From assembly GCA_029210175.1 (NCBI GenBank), contig JARGPL010000015.1, forward strand, positions 62,001 through 126,000: a stretch of DNA of 64,000 nt, in the 5' to 3' direction. Shown here piece after piece: positions 8,707-17,544 of the stretch (position 1 is its first letter; the number at the start of each line of letters is the position of its first letter). The notes beneath the pieces were generated by a model. That model ran no database searches and was not told the origin of the DNA. It saw only the letters and a program-made list of their open reading frames with translations. This DNA comes from Minwuia sp. GTDB lineage: Bacteria; Pseudomonadota; Alphaproteobacteria; Minwuiales; Minwuiaceae. Made by a program: the position numbers and the translations under genes.

Positions 8707-8745
8707 GCCGTCAATGGGCGGTCGTCTGAGGTTGGTGGAAACAGG

Positions 8746-9198
8746 ATGATTGGACGCAGCGGTATTCTGGTTCGAACGGGCGTTATGGCGGCCGTGCTGG
8801 CGCTATCGGTTGCCTGCACGCCGGACACACGGATCGAGGGCTATCACCTGGACCGTGACCGGATTGCCAACATCCAGCCTGGCGTGACCACACAGCAGCA
8901 GGTCGGCGACATCCTCGGCAGCCCGTCGAGCGTCGCGACGTTCCGGGAAAACGCTGATACCTGGTACTATATCTCGCGCCAGATCGAGAGCATCACCGAG
9001 CTGGATGCCGAAGTGGTGGGGCAGCAGGTCGTCGCCGTCGATTTCGACGAACTGGGGCGGGTCGAGAAGATTCGGGAGTACGGCCTGAAGGATGCGCGAG
9101 ACGTGGATGTCGCGTCTCGCAAGACGCCGACACAGGGCGAGAAACTCGGATTTTTCGAACAGCTCTTCGGCAACGGGTTCCTGGGCGGCGGCCAGTAG
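8746..9198 (+). CDS. bamE: Outer membrane protein assembly factor BamE (SmpA/OmlA)
   Basis: The ATG at 8746 (MIGRSGILVRTG) gives a 150-residue lipoprotein precursor. The hydrophobic signal ends in LSVAC, a lipobox. The mature part shows the BamE pattern: LDRDRIANIQPGVTTQQQVG, ILGSPSSVATF, WYYISRQIES and the VAVDFDELGRVEKI strand. BamE is an outer-membrane-anchored lipoprotein that stabilises the BamA-BamD complex for beta-barrel insertion. It is divergent from the cytochrome chaperone gene. An upstream in-frame extension to 8635 has no signal peptide at its N-terminus and was not used. Confidence 0.9.
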   Translation: MIGRSGILVRTGVMAAVLALSVACTPDTRIEGYHLDRDRIANIQPGVTTQQQVGDILGSPSSVATFRENADTWYYISRQIESITELDAEVVGQQVVAVDFDELGRVEKIREYGLKDARDVDVASRKTPTQGEKLGFFEQLFGNGFLGGGQ

Positions 9199-9220
9199 GG
9201 CAGCGGACTGTCGGGGCCAG

Positions 9221-9613
9221 TCAATCCGGACCCGAGCCATCGGGGCGCCTTGCAGGCAGATTGTGGGCATTCAGCACGGCAAGAATCTGATCCAGCGATG
9301 CCTCATCCATATCTGCGATCTCAGATGCCAGTCGATTGGCGATCAGTGTCGCCTGAACACTCAGGCCTGATGTGTCGATGACCACCCGCGGATGTGACAC
9401 GCGGGCCAGATCGCGCAAATCATCCGCATCTTCCCAGATCAGGTTGAAGTAATCGATGATCTGCTGCACCAGCGACCAGCTGGGCTTGCTGCGATGACCG
9501 TGTTCCAGCGCCGAGAGGTAGGCAGGCGTCAGTTCCAGATCGGCGGCCATGCGGCTGAGGGTCAGGTCCCTGGCTTGCCTGAGCGCCCGGACGCGTTCGC
9601 CGAATGGGGTCAT
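9221..9613 (-). CDS. XRE-family helix-turn-helix regulator
   Basis: The start at 9613 (MTPFGERVRALRQ) overlaps the Smr gene stop by 4 nt (ATGA). The product has 130 residues. A Cro/C1-type HTH lies at residues 4-60: FGERVRALRQARDLTLSRMA, LELTPAYLSALEHGHRSKPS. The C-terminal half (residues 65-130) has no recognised sensor domain. Small regulators after Smr proteins are common in alphaproteobacteria. Coupling to Smr suggests constitutive low-level coexpression. Targets unknown. Confidence 0.8.
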   Translation of the reverse strand: MTPFGERVRALRQARDLTLSRMAADLELTPAYLSALEHGHRSKPSWSLVQQIIDYFNLIWEDADDLRDLARVSHPRVVIDTSGLSVQATLIANRLASEIADMDEASLDQILAVLNAHNLPARRPDGSGPD

Positions 9614-10329
9614 GAGCGGTCTTCCCGCCTGCGCCTCAACAATATGTAAAGCGCGCCGCCACCGCCATCCCGCTGCGTCGCGGCCGCCGTCGACAGGATC
9701 ATCGGCGCAAGGTCCCCGCTGGCCAGCCAACCCGGCACTTCGCGTTTCAGCCGCCCGGGTGGTTCCGGTGTTGTGTAGGGATTGTCAGCTTCCGGTCTGC
9801 CACGCGCACCCTTGCCCGTGATGACGAGCAGGCATCGTTTTCCCGCGGCATGGCACTGGCGCACGAAAAGGCGCAAAGCCGCGTGAGCCTGTTCGCGGTT
9901 CAGGCCATGCAGATCAAGACGGCTGTCGATGGGAAGCGCGCCCTTGCGAAAGCGTTCGGCTGTTCGCCGGTCCAGACCTGCGACCCGCCCGCGTGCCTGT
10001 CGTGGCTCTGCAGGAGCGCTGTAATCGGGGGGCGGGGTGTAAGCGGCTGGACGTGACGGAGCAGGCAGAGGTGTCGGCTTCGACGGTGTGCTTGCTTTCT
10101 GCTTCGGAGCGCCCGTCACTCCCTTTGGTGGCTTCTGCCGTTTGGCGGGCTGCAGGGGGGGCCGGTCTTCTGTCAGCCGCGCGATCTCGTTCAGGCGTTC
10201 GGTGGTGGAGGGCAGGGGCGTGATTGTCTTTGCCACGCGGTCCCAGAGGTCGAGATCGGCCTCCCGACCTGGCTTGCCTGCGGACTTGCGGCCTGATGTG
10301 ACCGGCGATTTGCTGGTGGATCGGGCCAT
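9610..10329 (-). CDS. Smr-domain protein (MutS2 C-terminal-like)
   Basis: 239 residues. The first 115 residues are basic, Pro-rich and probably disordered. The Smr domain occupies the C-terminal half: LDLHGLNREQAHAALRLFV, CLLVITGKGARG, and RLKREVPGWL. The LDxHG and TGxG motifs of the endonuclease family are intact. Stand-alone Smr proteins nick DNA or cleave RNA, for example in collided-ribosome rescue. It starts 8 bp after the LutC-like gene and overlaps the XRE gene, so the three form a likely operon. Confidence 0.85.
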   Translation of the reverse strand: MARSTSKSPVTSGRKSAGKPGREADLDLWDRVAKTITPLPSTTERLNEIARLTEDRPPLQPAKRQKPPKGVTGAPKQKASTPSKPTPLPAPSRPAAYTPPPDYSAPAEPRQARGRVAGLDRRTAERFRKGALPIDSRLDLHGLNREQAHAALRLFVRQCHAAGKRCLLVITGKGARGRPEADNPYTTPEPPGRLKREVPGWLASGDLAPMILSTAAATQRDGGGGALYILLRRRREDRS

Positions 10330-10337
10330 TGTGGATG

Positions 10338-11021
10338 TCAGTCGTCGGTCACGTCATCGATCATCAGGATGTGGAGCCGCCGTGGGCCATGTGCGCCCAT
10401 GACGATCTTCTGCTCCACATCGCCGGTGCGCGACGGCCCGGAAACCAGGTTCAGCGCCCGGGGCATGACCCCGGTGCCAAAGCGCTCCCGGGCGGCGGAG
10501 AAGGCATCCTCCATCGCGCGCATGACCTGTGAACGGCGCATGACCACGATGTGATTGTCCGGCACGAAGTTCAGTGTCGGCGGTGTTTCCTTGCCGGATA
10601 CGAAGACCAGGGTGCCGGTTTCCGCAATCCCGGCAAACGCTGGCGTGACACCTGTCTGGTCGGTGATCTCTGCCGCTCCGGACGTGACCTCCAGCAGGGG
10701 CGCCTGGTCCCAGGGCAGGTCGGTGATCTCGGGGGACGGTGACAGCTTCAGCCGCCCGGGCAGGTTCAGCCCCTTCAGGTAATCCGCGATGGCGGCAGGG
10801 GCGGCGGCGTCGGTCGCGATCTCGTCAATGGTGACGGCAAGCTCCCGACATTTTTCCAGGAACAGGGCGTAACGCTCCGGCTCAGGCCCCCCTGCACGGG
10901 CTGGGATCAGGTTCCGCCTGGGATTGGCAATGCGCTCGACCAGTTCCCCGGCGGGGCGGCGCAATGGGTTGTCCTGATTGGCGGCGGCAATCTTTGCCAT
11001 CAATGCGTTTCTGCCAGACAT
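10338..11021 (-). CDS. LUD-domain protein (LutC/YkgG family)
   Basis: The ATG at 11021 (MSGRNALMAKI) has GGCGGAAG just upstream, giving 227 residues. The LutC signature is in the last third: VTPAFAGIAETGTLVF, LNFVPDNHIVVM and SGPSRTGDVEQKIVMGAHGP. LutC is one of three proteins of the LutABC L-lactate oxidase. No LutA (Fe-S CCG protein) or LutB lies nearby, so this is an orphan subunit here. Partners may be elsewhere on the chromosome, or it may act alone. Confidence 0.8.
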   Translation of the reverse strand: MSGRNALMAKIAAANQDNPLRRPAGELVERIANPRRNLIPARAGGPEPERYALFLEKCRELAVTIDEIATDAAAPAAIADYLKGLNLPGRLKLSPSPEITDLPWDQAPLLEVTSGAAEITDQTGVTPAFAGIAETGTLVFVSGKETPPTLNFVPDNHIVVMRRSQVMRAMEDAFSAARERFGTGVMPRALNLVSGPSRTGDVEQKIVMGAHGPRRLHILMIDDVTDD

Positions 11022-11130
11022 CTTCCGCCCCCAAACCAAGTCACCCAAGCAACAGAGATCAAGCTCTATCGGCAAAGCTGGTGTGCTGGCAAGCCGTCAG
11101 GCCCAGCACGGCGACAGTCAGGGGCAGGGA

Positions 11131-13458
11131 TCAGCCGCGTGGCCCGGCACTGCGTCCGGGACGCCAGTGTTCCATGGTGGCGTTCAGTTCCGCCTCATTG
11201 ATCGGCTTGGCGAGGTAGTCGTCCATGCCGGCATCAAGGCACATCTGCTTGTCTTCAGCCATGGCGTTGGCGGTCAGCGCGATGATCGGGATATCCAGCT
11301 TTCCGCCGTCCAGCGCGCGAATACGGCGGGTGGCTTCCAGTCCGTCGACCTCCGGCATGTGGATATCCATCAGCACCAGGTCGAAATCATTGTCACGCAC
11401 GGCAATCTCGGCCTCCGCGCCGTTCTCCACAGCGGTGACCTGGTGGCCATTCTTGCCCAGCAGCGCCAGCGCAAGCATCTGATTGATCTCGTTATCCTCA
11501 GCAAGCAGGATCTTGAGCGGTCCGGCAGATACGGCTTTCCTGGATGACGGCGCGTTGCCCTCGTCCCCTGCTTCATCGGTCTGGTCATCGACTTCCAGAT
11601 CAGGCGTCAGCAGACGGTAGAGCGAGCGACGGCGGATCGGCTTGGTCAGATACCCGTCAAATCCGGCCTGTTTCAGCGACTCGTTTTCGGTGCGACGGCT
11701 GACCGGCAGCATCACGATGGCGCGGATGCCGGACACGGTATCGTCGGCCCGCAAGGCCTCGATGAAATCCTTGGCCGAGAGGTCATCGAGAGCGCCATCG
11801 AACAGCACTGTGTCGAATGGCCTGTCCTCAGCCGCTGCCGCCTGCAGCATCTGCAGGGCCTCGGCACCTGTGGCTGCACGGTCTGCATCGCCGCCACCGT
11901 CATCGATCTGGTCCGAAAGGGCTCCGCGCGCGATCCTGTTGCCCTCCGCCACCAGAATCCGGTTGCCGTCGAGGCGCGGTTCCGGTTTCGGTGCGCTTGC
12001 GCCCTTCGCCTTGGCCAGTTCGATATCGAACCAGAACGTGCTGCCCTTGTCCTTCTCGCTTATCAGGCCGATCTCGCCGCCCATCTTCTCGACGATGCGG
12101 CGGGTGATCGCCAGACCAAGTCCGGTGCCGCCATAGCGACGCGAGACCGAGGAATCGACCTGGGTGAACTCCTCGAAAAGCTGTGCCTGCTTCTCCTCGG
12201 GGATGCCGATGCCGCTGTCGATGATCTCGACGCGGATAGCCGCCGAGTCGGGCCGGTCCTGCAGCAGTTTCAGCGCGATGACGACACCGCCTTCATGCGT
12301 GAACTTCACCGCGTTGCCCGCCAGATTGACGATGGCCTGGCGCAGGCGGCCGGGATCACCGATCAGGTGGCGCGGAATATTGGGATCTGCCATGGCCAGA
12401 ACCTCGATCCCGCGTTCGAACGCGCGCGGGGCCAGCAGTTCGGCAATCTTCTCGCTCAAGCCCGCCAGATCGACGTCAATGCTCTCGAATTCAAGGAAGC
12501 CGGCTTCGATCTTGGAAAAGTCGAGAATGTCGTTGATCAGCGTCAGCAGGGACTGCCCGGATTCCTGCACGGCATCGGCATAGTTCTGCTGTTCAGCCGT
12601 CAGGTTCGTGTCGAGCAGCAGGCTGGTCATGCCGAGCACGCCGTTCATCGGCGTGCGGATTTCATGGCTCATGGTGGCCAGGAAGCCGGACTTGGCGCGG
12701 TTCGCCGCCTCTGCCTCATCGCGGGCGAGGCCGAGCTCGTGCTCGGTTTCCTTGCGGTCGGTGATGTCACGCCCGACCCGCTGGATTTCGGTGATGCGAC
12801 CGTCCGGGTCCCGCAGGGCCACGTCTTCCCAGGCAATCCAGCGCCAGCCGTCGCGGGTCAGCACCCGCTGGTCATAGCTGGCGCGGTAAGGGGGCACGCT
12901 GATCCGCTGCAGATCGAACGGTTCGGATCCTTCCTGAACGGCGACATTGACGGTCATCGGTGCGCCGATGGCACCAGAGATGTCGATACCCAGGGTATTG
13001 CTCAGCGCCTCGTTCGCGAAGCTCAGCCTGCCACGGGAATCAAGACGCACGATCAGGTCATGCTGGGTCTCCACCAGGCCGCGATAACGTTCCTCGTTGG
13101 CGCGGAGGGTGGAGTTCATGTCGTTGAGCAGTTCGACCGTTTCCGACAGCCGGTCGGCCATTTCGGTCATCCGGTGGTTCTGGCTGTTCAGGCGCATGTA
13201 CTTGCGCCGCGCATCCTCGACCAGCACGCCGACGACCAGCACAACGATGATGACGAGGGCGCTGACGGACTTCGGACCGATGGCAATCTTGCCTTCGGTG
13301 GCAAACATGTCGGCATTGAAGATCAGCACAACGGCACCGACGCCGACAAGGGCGATAAGCGGCGCTGCATAGCGCAACCAGCCCTGTCCGATCTGTCGAC
13401 CCTGCCGTTCCGACCCGATGTCGATCACTCCCCAGACTCCAAAAAGCAATGCTCGCAT
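11131..13458 (-). CDS. Hybrid sensor histidine kinase with PAS and two receiver domains
   Basis: 775 residues. Two membrane helices (about 31-47 and 65-80) enclose a very short external loop, followed by a coiled coil (85-125) and a PAS domain (about 125-235, ending [12 protein letters not shown]). HisKA carries His265 ([11 protein letters not shown]). The ATPase has GNAVKF, DSGIGIP and GGTGLGLA. Receiver 1 (about 500-615) keeps Asp554 and Lys607 but has AEGN where the acidic pair should be (Gly506), so it may be inactive. Receiver 2 (648-770) is canonical, with Glu654, Asp655 and Asp698. No Hpt domain or response regulator is adjacent. It is likely an intracellular or membrane-state sensor feeding an unlinked phosphorelay. 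Confidence 0.9.
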   Translation of the reverse strand: MRALLFGVWGVIDIGSERQGRQIGQGWLRYAAPLIALVGVGAVVLIFNADMFATEGKIAIGPKSVSALVIIVVLVVGVLVEDARRKYMRLNSQNHRMTEMADRLSETVELLNDMNSTLRANEERYRGLVETQHDLIVRLDSRGRLSFANEALSNTLGIDISGAIGAPMTVNVAVQEGSEPFDLQRISVPPYRASYDQRVLTRDGWRWIAWEDVALRDPDGRITEIQRVGRDITDRKETEHELGLARDEAEAANRAKSGFLATMSHEIRTPMNGVLGMTSLLLDTNLTAEQQNYADAVQESGQSLLTLINDILDFSKIEAGFLEFESIDVDLAGLSEKIAELLAPRAFERGIEVLAMADPNIPRHLIGDPGRLRQAIVNLAGNAVKFTHEGGVVIALKLLQDRPDSAAIRVEIIDSGIGIPEEKQAQLFEEFTQVDSSVSRRYGGTGLGLAITRRIVEKMGGEIGLISEKDKGSTFWFDIELAKAKGASAPKPEPRLDGNRILVAEGNRIARGALSDQIDDGGGDADRAATGAEALQMLQAAAAEDRPFDTVLFDGALDDLSAKDFIEALRADDTVSGIRAIVMLPVSRRTENESLKQAGFDGYLTKPIRRRSLYRLLTPDLEVDDQTDEAGDEGNAPSSRKAVSAGPLKILLAEDNEINQMLALALLGKNGHQVTAVENGAEAEIAVRDNDFDLVLMDIHMPEVDGLEATRRIRALDGGKLDIPIIALTANAMAEDKQMCLDAGMDDYLAKPINEAELNATMEHWRPGRSAGPRG

Positions 13459-13617
13459 GAAACCTGTGCCAAATCGTTACCGATCTGACTGCGAATTTAG
13501 TTAATCATCGCCGGTATGCAAGAAACATGCTGAACGATCGCGTTTCGCATCCTTTGGCTGAAACGTATCATTCGTCATTCGCCTGAGGGGTGGCCGCAAG
13601 GGCCAGCCGATGGCAGA

Positions 13618-14175
13618 TCAGGCATCGATGCTCTTGGCTTTCGGGCCGAGGTAGTAGTCGGGGTAATGCTCTTCCACCACGGGGCTGTAGTCGGCCCATG
13701 CGTGACAGGTGTTCAATATGCCCGGACGGCCATCAGCCTTGGTGTTCGTCATGTTCATGATTGGCCAGATGGTCTGCATCGTGGCCGTGGCCATCTGGGG
13801 CAACAGCTCCACGATATGGGTGCAACCGGCGGTGCCGCCGACCCGTTCGCGTGCCTTGCGGTTGAACCCGGCACCGATCTTCAGACCGGCAAGCGCGGCG
13901 AAGTTCGGCGCCACATCCCCGCACATCGTGTAGGGGGTGATTTCCGACCAGGCCTCCGCAGCGTGGATCAGGAAATCCGTATCGACGGTCAGGCGCAGCC
14001 ACATCTTGTGGACCATGCCGTCATCGCGCCGTTCCCTCATGATGCCATAGGGAGTCGGCTTGTGATCGGAAATCATGCCTTCCATGTCCCAGAGACCATC
14101 TTCGCGCTCGTAACCGCAAATCTCGATCTTCCGGGTATGGCGGTGGGCACGCTTGACTGGTTCGGACAGGGCCAT
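13618..14175 (-). CDS. DUF2889 domain-containing protein
   Basis: 185 residues, no signal or membrane segment. The pattern RKIEICGYEREDGLWDMEGMI, MWLRLTVDTDFLIHAAEAW, GDVAPNFAALAGLKIGAGF and GTAGCTHIVELL matches the DUF2889 family. A conserved Cys-His pair in GCTHIVELL and a later NTCHAW suggest a metal or catalytic site, but this is only inference. No biochemical function is established for the family. It stands alone between the sensor kinase and the P450 gene, with gaps of about 160 and 109 bp that hold no other gene. Confidence 0.75.
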   Translation of the reverse strand: MALSEPVKRAHRHTRKIEICGYEREDGLWDMEGMISDHKPTPYGIMRERRDDGMVHKMWLRLTVDTDFLIHAAEAWSEITPYTMCGDVAPNFAALAGLKIGAGFNRKARERVGGTAGCTHIVELLPQMATATMQTIWPIMNMTNTKADGRPGILNTCHAWADYSPVVEEHYPDYYLGPKAKSIDA

Positions 14176-14284
14176 CGGGAGTCTCCAACTGCATCACTCG
14201 GTTGTGGCGGAAGATACCAGCGATGGCCCCGGCGTCCAGCCCGTCAGATAGATCGGCAGGTCTGCTCTGCCGATATCAGCCGGG

Positions 14285-15511
14285 TCAGCCCCATGCGATG
14301 GGAAGGCTGGTCAGTCCACGCAGGGTGAACGTCGGGCGCCATTCCGCTGTGTCCGGTGCTTCCAGACGCATGTCGGGCAGGCGCGCCAGCAGGCTGCGGA
14401 ACGCGATGTCTGCCTCTACCCGGGCAAGCTGAGCACCCAGGCAGAAGTGGATGCCGCCACCGAAGGACATGGGACGCACGTCCTTGCGGTCGACGCGGAA
14501 ACTCTCTGCATCATCGAACGCGGCGTCATCGCGGTTCGCGGCCCCGAGCAGATTGATCACATGCTCCCCTTTCGGGATCGTGATGCCATTGATGTCGATG
14601 TCGACCATTGCGGTACGACCGGTCATCTGCACCGACGAGTCGAAACGCAGCATTTCCTCGATCGCGCCCGGAACCAGGTCCGGGTTGGCCCGCAGCTTGG
14701 CGTATTCATCGGGGTTCTGCAGCAGCGCGAACAGGCCGTTGCCCAGCAGGTTGACCGTGGTTTCATGTCCGGCCCCGAACAGCAGGATGACGTTGCCAAC
14801 CAGTTCCGCCTCCGACAGGCGATCACCCGCTTCCTCGGCCTGCACCAGAACAGTCGTCAGATCATCCCGTGGCTCCGCCCTGCGGCGGGCAAACAGGTCG
14901 CGGAAATATTCTGCCTGACCCGAGAAACCTTCGCGGATCTGCGTCAGTTCATCGTCGCTGACGGGGGTCGGGTCCAGCAACCGGCCCGAAATCTTTGACC
15001 CGAACTCGAACCTGCCACGTTCTGCCGCCGGAATGCCCAGCATGTCGCAGATCACGTTGAGGGGCAGCGGATAGGCAAACTCCTGAATGAAATCCATGCT
15101 GTTGCGACCCTCGACCCGATCCAGCAACTCATCGACCAGCTGCTGAATCTGCGGGCGCAATCCTTCGATCCGGCGCGCGGTGAAGGCTTTCGCGACCAGA
15201 CCGCGCAGGCGTGTGTGATCGGGGGGGTCCTGTACCAGCATCCAGGTCCGCATGTTGGCGTAGACGGGATTGTCGAAGACATCATCGCCGTTCCGCAGCT
15301 TCATGCGTTCCTCAAACCCCTTTCCGAACCGCTTGTCCTTCAGGATCATCTGCACATCGGCGTAGCGGCTGGCGACCCAGAACCCGAGTGGTGTCTTCAT
15401 CAAGGGCTGGTTTTCGCGCAGCAGCTGGAACGATGGATAAGGGTTCTGCAGGAACTCCGGCGAGAACGGGTTGAACAGTGGCGCGTCGGCCACCGGGGTC
15501 TGGTCGTTCAT
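14285..15511 (-). CDS. Cytochrome P450
   Basis: The ATG at 15511 (MNDQTPVADAPLF) gives 408 residues, typical of soluble bacterial class I P450s. The I-helix oxygen-binding motif AGHETT (247-252), the ExxR pair (Glu286, Arg289) and the heme-ligand loop FGGGIHFCLG with Cys357 are all present. It would hydroxylate a small hydrophobic molecule using electrons from a ferredoxin and its reductase, neither of which is encoded nearby. Resemblance is to CYP107/CYP109-like soluble enzymes in general, and the exact family cannot be assigned. The HAD gene lies 62 bp upstream on the same strand. Confidence 0.93.
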   Translation of the reverse strand: MNDQTPVADAPLFNPFSPEFLQNPYPSFQLLRENQPLMKTPLGFWVASRYADVQMILKDKRFGKGFEERMKLRNGDDVFDNPVYANMRTWMLVQDPPDHTRLRGLVAKAFTARRIEGLRPQIQQLVDELLDRVEGRNSMDFIQEFAYPLPLNVICDMLGIPAAERGRFEFGSKISGRLLDPTPVSDDELTQIREGFSGQAEYFRDLFARRRAEPRDDLTTVLVQAEEAGDRLSEAELVGNVILLFGAGHETTVNLLGNGLFALLQNPDEYAKLRANPDLVPGAIEEMLRFDSSVQMTGRTAMVDIDINGITIPKGEHVINLLGAANRDDAAFDDAESFRVDRKDVRPMSFGGGIHFCLGAQLARVEADIAFRSLLARLPDMRLEAPDTAEWRPTFTLRGLTSLPIAWG

Positions 15512-15573
15512 GATGTTCCTCCCTGACGCCTGGTGCTGTTTCTGACCGGCGTTCATTTATGTTTCGACGAAGG

Positions 15574-16233
15574 TTACATAGCCTTGACGATGGAGGGCAA
15601 GTCGATCATGTCCTGAAATATCTGGTCGGCGCCTGCATCCAGCAACATCTGGCGGTCGCGGTCATGGTTGCGATGACTGCCGCCGGTAAAGCCGAGCGCC
15701 TGCATGCCTGCTGCCCTGGCCGCCTGCAGGCCGAAGGGGCTGTCTTCCACGACCACACAGGTTTCAGGGCTTGCGCCACACTGTTCTGCCGCGAAGAGGA
15801 ACAGGTCCGGGGCCGGTTTTCCACGTTTCACCATGGTCGCGGAATACAGTCGGCCTTCGAACAGGTCCAGAATGCCGGTGGTGCCGAGGGTAAGCTGCAT
15901 CTTCGCGACCTCTCCCGATGACGCGACACAGGTCGGCCCGGGCAGCCCCCCGACCGCCTGTCGCACCCCGTCGATGGCCGTGACCTCCCGCGCCAGGACT
16001 TCGGCGGTCAGCCGCCGGATTTCGGGTACGAAGTCGTCAGGCAGGCGAACGCCGTATTTCTTCAGGGCGATCTCGGCGCAGGTGGTCAGGGAAAGGCCGA
16101 CGAAGGTTGCCTCTGTCTCATCGATGCCGATGTCGACGCCATGTGAATTGAGGTATCGGGCCAAGAGGCGGTTGGCAGGTCGCTCGCTGTCGACCAGCAC
16201 GCCATCACAATCGAAGATCACCAGCATGGTCAT
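15574..16233 (-). CDS. HAD-superfamily hydrolase (phosphoglycolate phosphatase/beta-phosphoglucomutase-like)
   Basis: 219 residues. Motif I is IFDCDGVLVDSE with the nucleophile Asp near residue 8 and the general acid two residues later. Motif II (VASSGEVAKMQ) carries Ser, motif III is the Lys in KRGKPAPDLF, and motif IV is VVEDSPFGLQAA. The small helical cap places it in subfamily I, with phosphosugar phosphatases or mutases. The ATG overlaps the stop of the upstream paraoxonase-like gene (ATGA at 16230-16233), so the two are cotranslated. The substrate is unknown. Confidence 0.85.
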   Translation of the reverse strand: MTMLVIFDCDGVLVDSERPANRLLARYLNSHGVDIGIDETEATFVGLSLTTCAEIALKKYGVRLPDDFVPEIRRLTAEVLAREVTAIDGVRQAVGGLPGPTCVASSGEVAKMQLTLGTTGILDLFEGRLYSATMVKRGKPAPDLFLFAAEQCGASPETCVVVEDSPFGLQAARAAGMQALGFTGGSHRNHDRDRQMLLDAGADQIFQDMIDLPSIVKAM

Positions 16234-17432
16234 TCACCGCATGCCGCCGGGCGGGGGGGGGACTTGCAGAGCAGCAGTCCGTCGTCGGTCACCGAACCCG
16301 CGATCAGCATGCCGCCGATCCTGAGGACGCCGGTGGCACCGCTGACCGGTTCGCCTGCCGGGTCATCGTGCAGCATCTCGCAGCCGTCATCACCCGAAAC
16401 ATCCAGGGAAACCAGTCGCGTCGGGGCGCTGCCAAACAAGGGCAAGCGCTTCATGTAGAAGAACAGGTCCGTGGTATCCGGATGCAGGGCCGTCAGCAGT
16501 TTCCCCCCCCCATCCAGCGACAGGTTGTCCGGCCCACCGGGCACGGCGAATGCTGTCGCTGGCCGTTTCAGGCGCCCGTCCACCAGTTCATAGCGCCGGA
16601 TGCTGTCGGCCTGGGACTCGGCGACATAGACTGCAGGGTTCTCGCCGCGCTGAATGATGATGCCGTTGGCGAACGCCATGCCATCATCCATCACGTCAGG
16701 TCCGTCGGGGCGGGTGATGTCGATGCGGACGACACTGGCGCGGTCCTGCCCGAGCACCAATTCCATGAAGCTGCCAAAACCACCGCAGGCGCCGCGGTCG
16801 AGCGTGACGAGTGCCGTGTTTTCATCCAGCGCATCCAGGTCATTGGCGGCGCAGATGCCGGTGTGCTGATAGGTGCCCTCGTGATCCAGCTCGCCATTTG
16901 GTGCGACGTGAAAATATTCGATGGTCGTGCCCGATGTACCGTCGGGCGCGCGTTCCTGCATTGGCGCCCGGTGATTGATGACCATCAGCCGCCCGATCTG
17001 CTTCCCGATCCTCTGGTCCAGAAATCCCGCTTTCGGCAGCGCCGGTTCCCACAGCGTGATGCCGTGCGGATGCAGCACGTTCTGTTCCTGGAACAGTTCG
17101 CTCAGGTTCGGGACAGGCAGGGCAATGTCGCGTGACAGCTCCCGGAACTCCCGTTTCAGGCGGGGAAATGAAAGGCCGTAAATACCGTTGGCCACTGGCC
17201 CGTCATCGTTCGGGTCCGCCCAGCGATCATGGGCCGACAGCAGGATGCGCTTGCTGGGTTCATGCCAGGCCATGTCCTCGATTCCACGCAGCACCGCGCC
17301 GGTGCTGGCATCTGTCAGATGGACCTCCCGACACTCCGCCGCCTGTGCCGGGCCGGATGACAGCATCCAGACAAGCATGACCACCATGCCAGATGCATGT
17401 GCACGGATGGGGTGCTGATATGTTTTCGACAT
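16230..17432 (-). CDS. Secreted paraoxonase/SMP-30-like six-bladed propeller
   Basis: The chosen start at 17432 (MSKTYQHPIRAHA) gives a clean signal peptide ending SSGPAQA-AEC. An ATG at 17480 would add 16 residues before it, and neither start has a strong ribosome binding site. The 400-residue product follows the paraoxonase pattern: NVLHPHGITLW, LMVINHR, CAANDLDALDENTALVT, FANGIIIQ, VYVAESQADSIRRYEL, PDNLSLDGGGKL. In PON1 the matching Asn/Asp residues bind catalytic calcium, and the enzymes hydrolyse lactones and aryl esters. A periplasmic lactonase or esterase is a reasonable inference. It is cotranslated with the HAD hydrolase and divergent from a DHA2 exporter. Confidence 0.7.
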   Translation of the reverse strand: MSKTYQHPIRAHASGMVVMLVWMLSSGPAQAAECREVHLTDASTGAVLRGIEDMAWHEPSKRILLSAHDRWADPNDDGPVANGIYGLSFPRLKREFRELSRDIALPVPNLSELFQEQNVLHPHGITLWEPALPKAGFLDQRIGKQIGRLMVINHRAPMQERAPDGTSGTTIEYFHVAPNGELDHEGTYQHTGICAANDLDALDENTALVTLDRGACGGFGSFMELVLGQDRASVVRIDITRPDGPDVMDDGMAFANGIIIQRGENPAVYVAESQADSIRRYELVDGRLKRPATAFAVPGGPDNLSLDGGGKLLTALHPDTTDLFFYMKRLPLFGSAPTRLVSLDVSGDDGCEMLHDDPAGEPVSGATGVLRIGGMLIAGSVTDDGLLLCKSPPRPAACGE

Positions 17433-17544
17433 GGTTGCGCCGATTTCCGTTTCTGCAGACGATAGGTACTCAGCCATCAAAGGATGACCGGATGCTTCGG
17501 CGGGTCAACCGGACAATCAGGCCTCCGTCAGGAAACACCGCCGC

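Noticed and set aside
12295-13488. 397-residue plus-strand frame opposite the sensor kinase
   Set aside because: The kinase domains on the minus strand are complete. The opposite frame is low-complexity shadow sequence.
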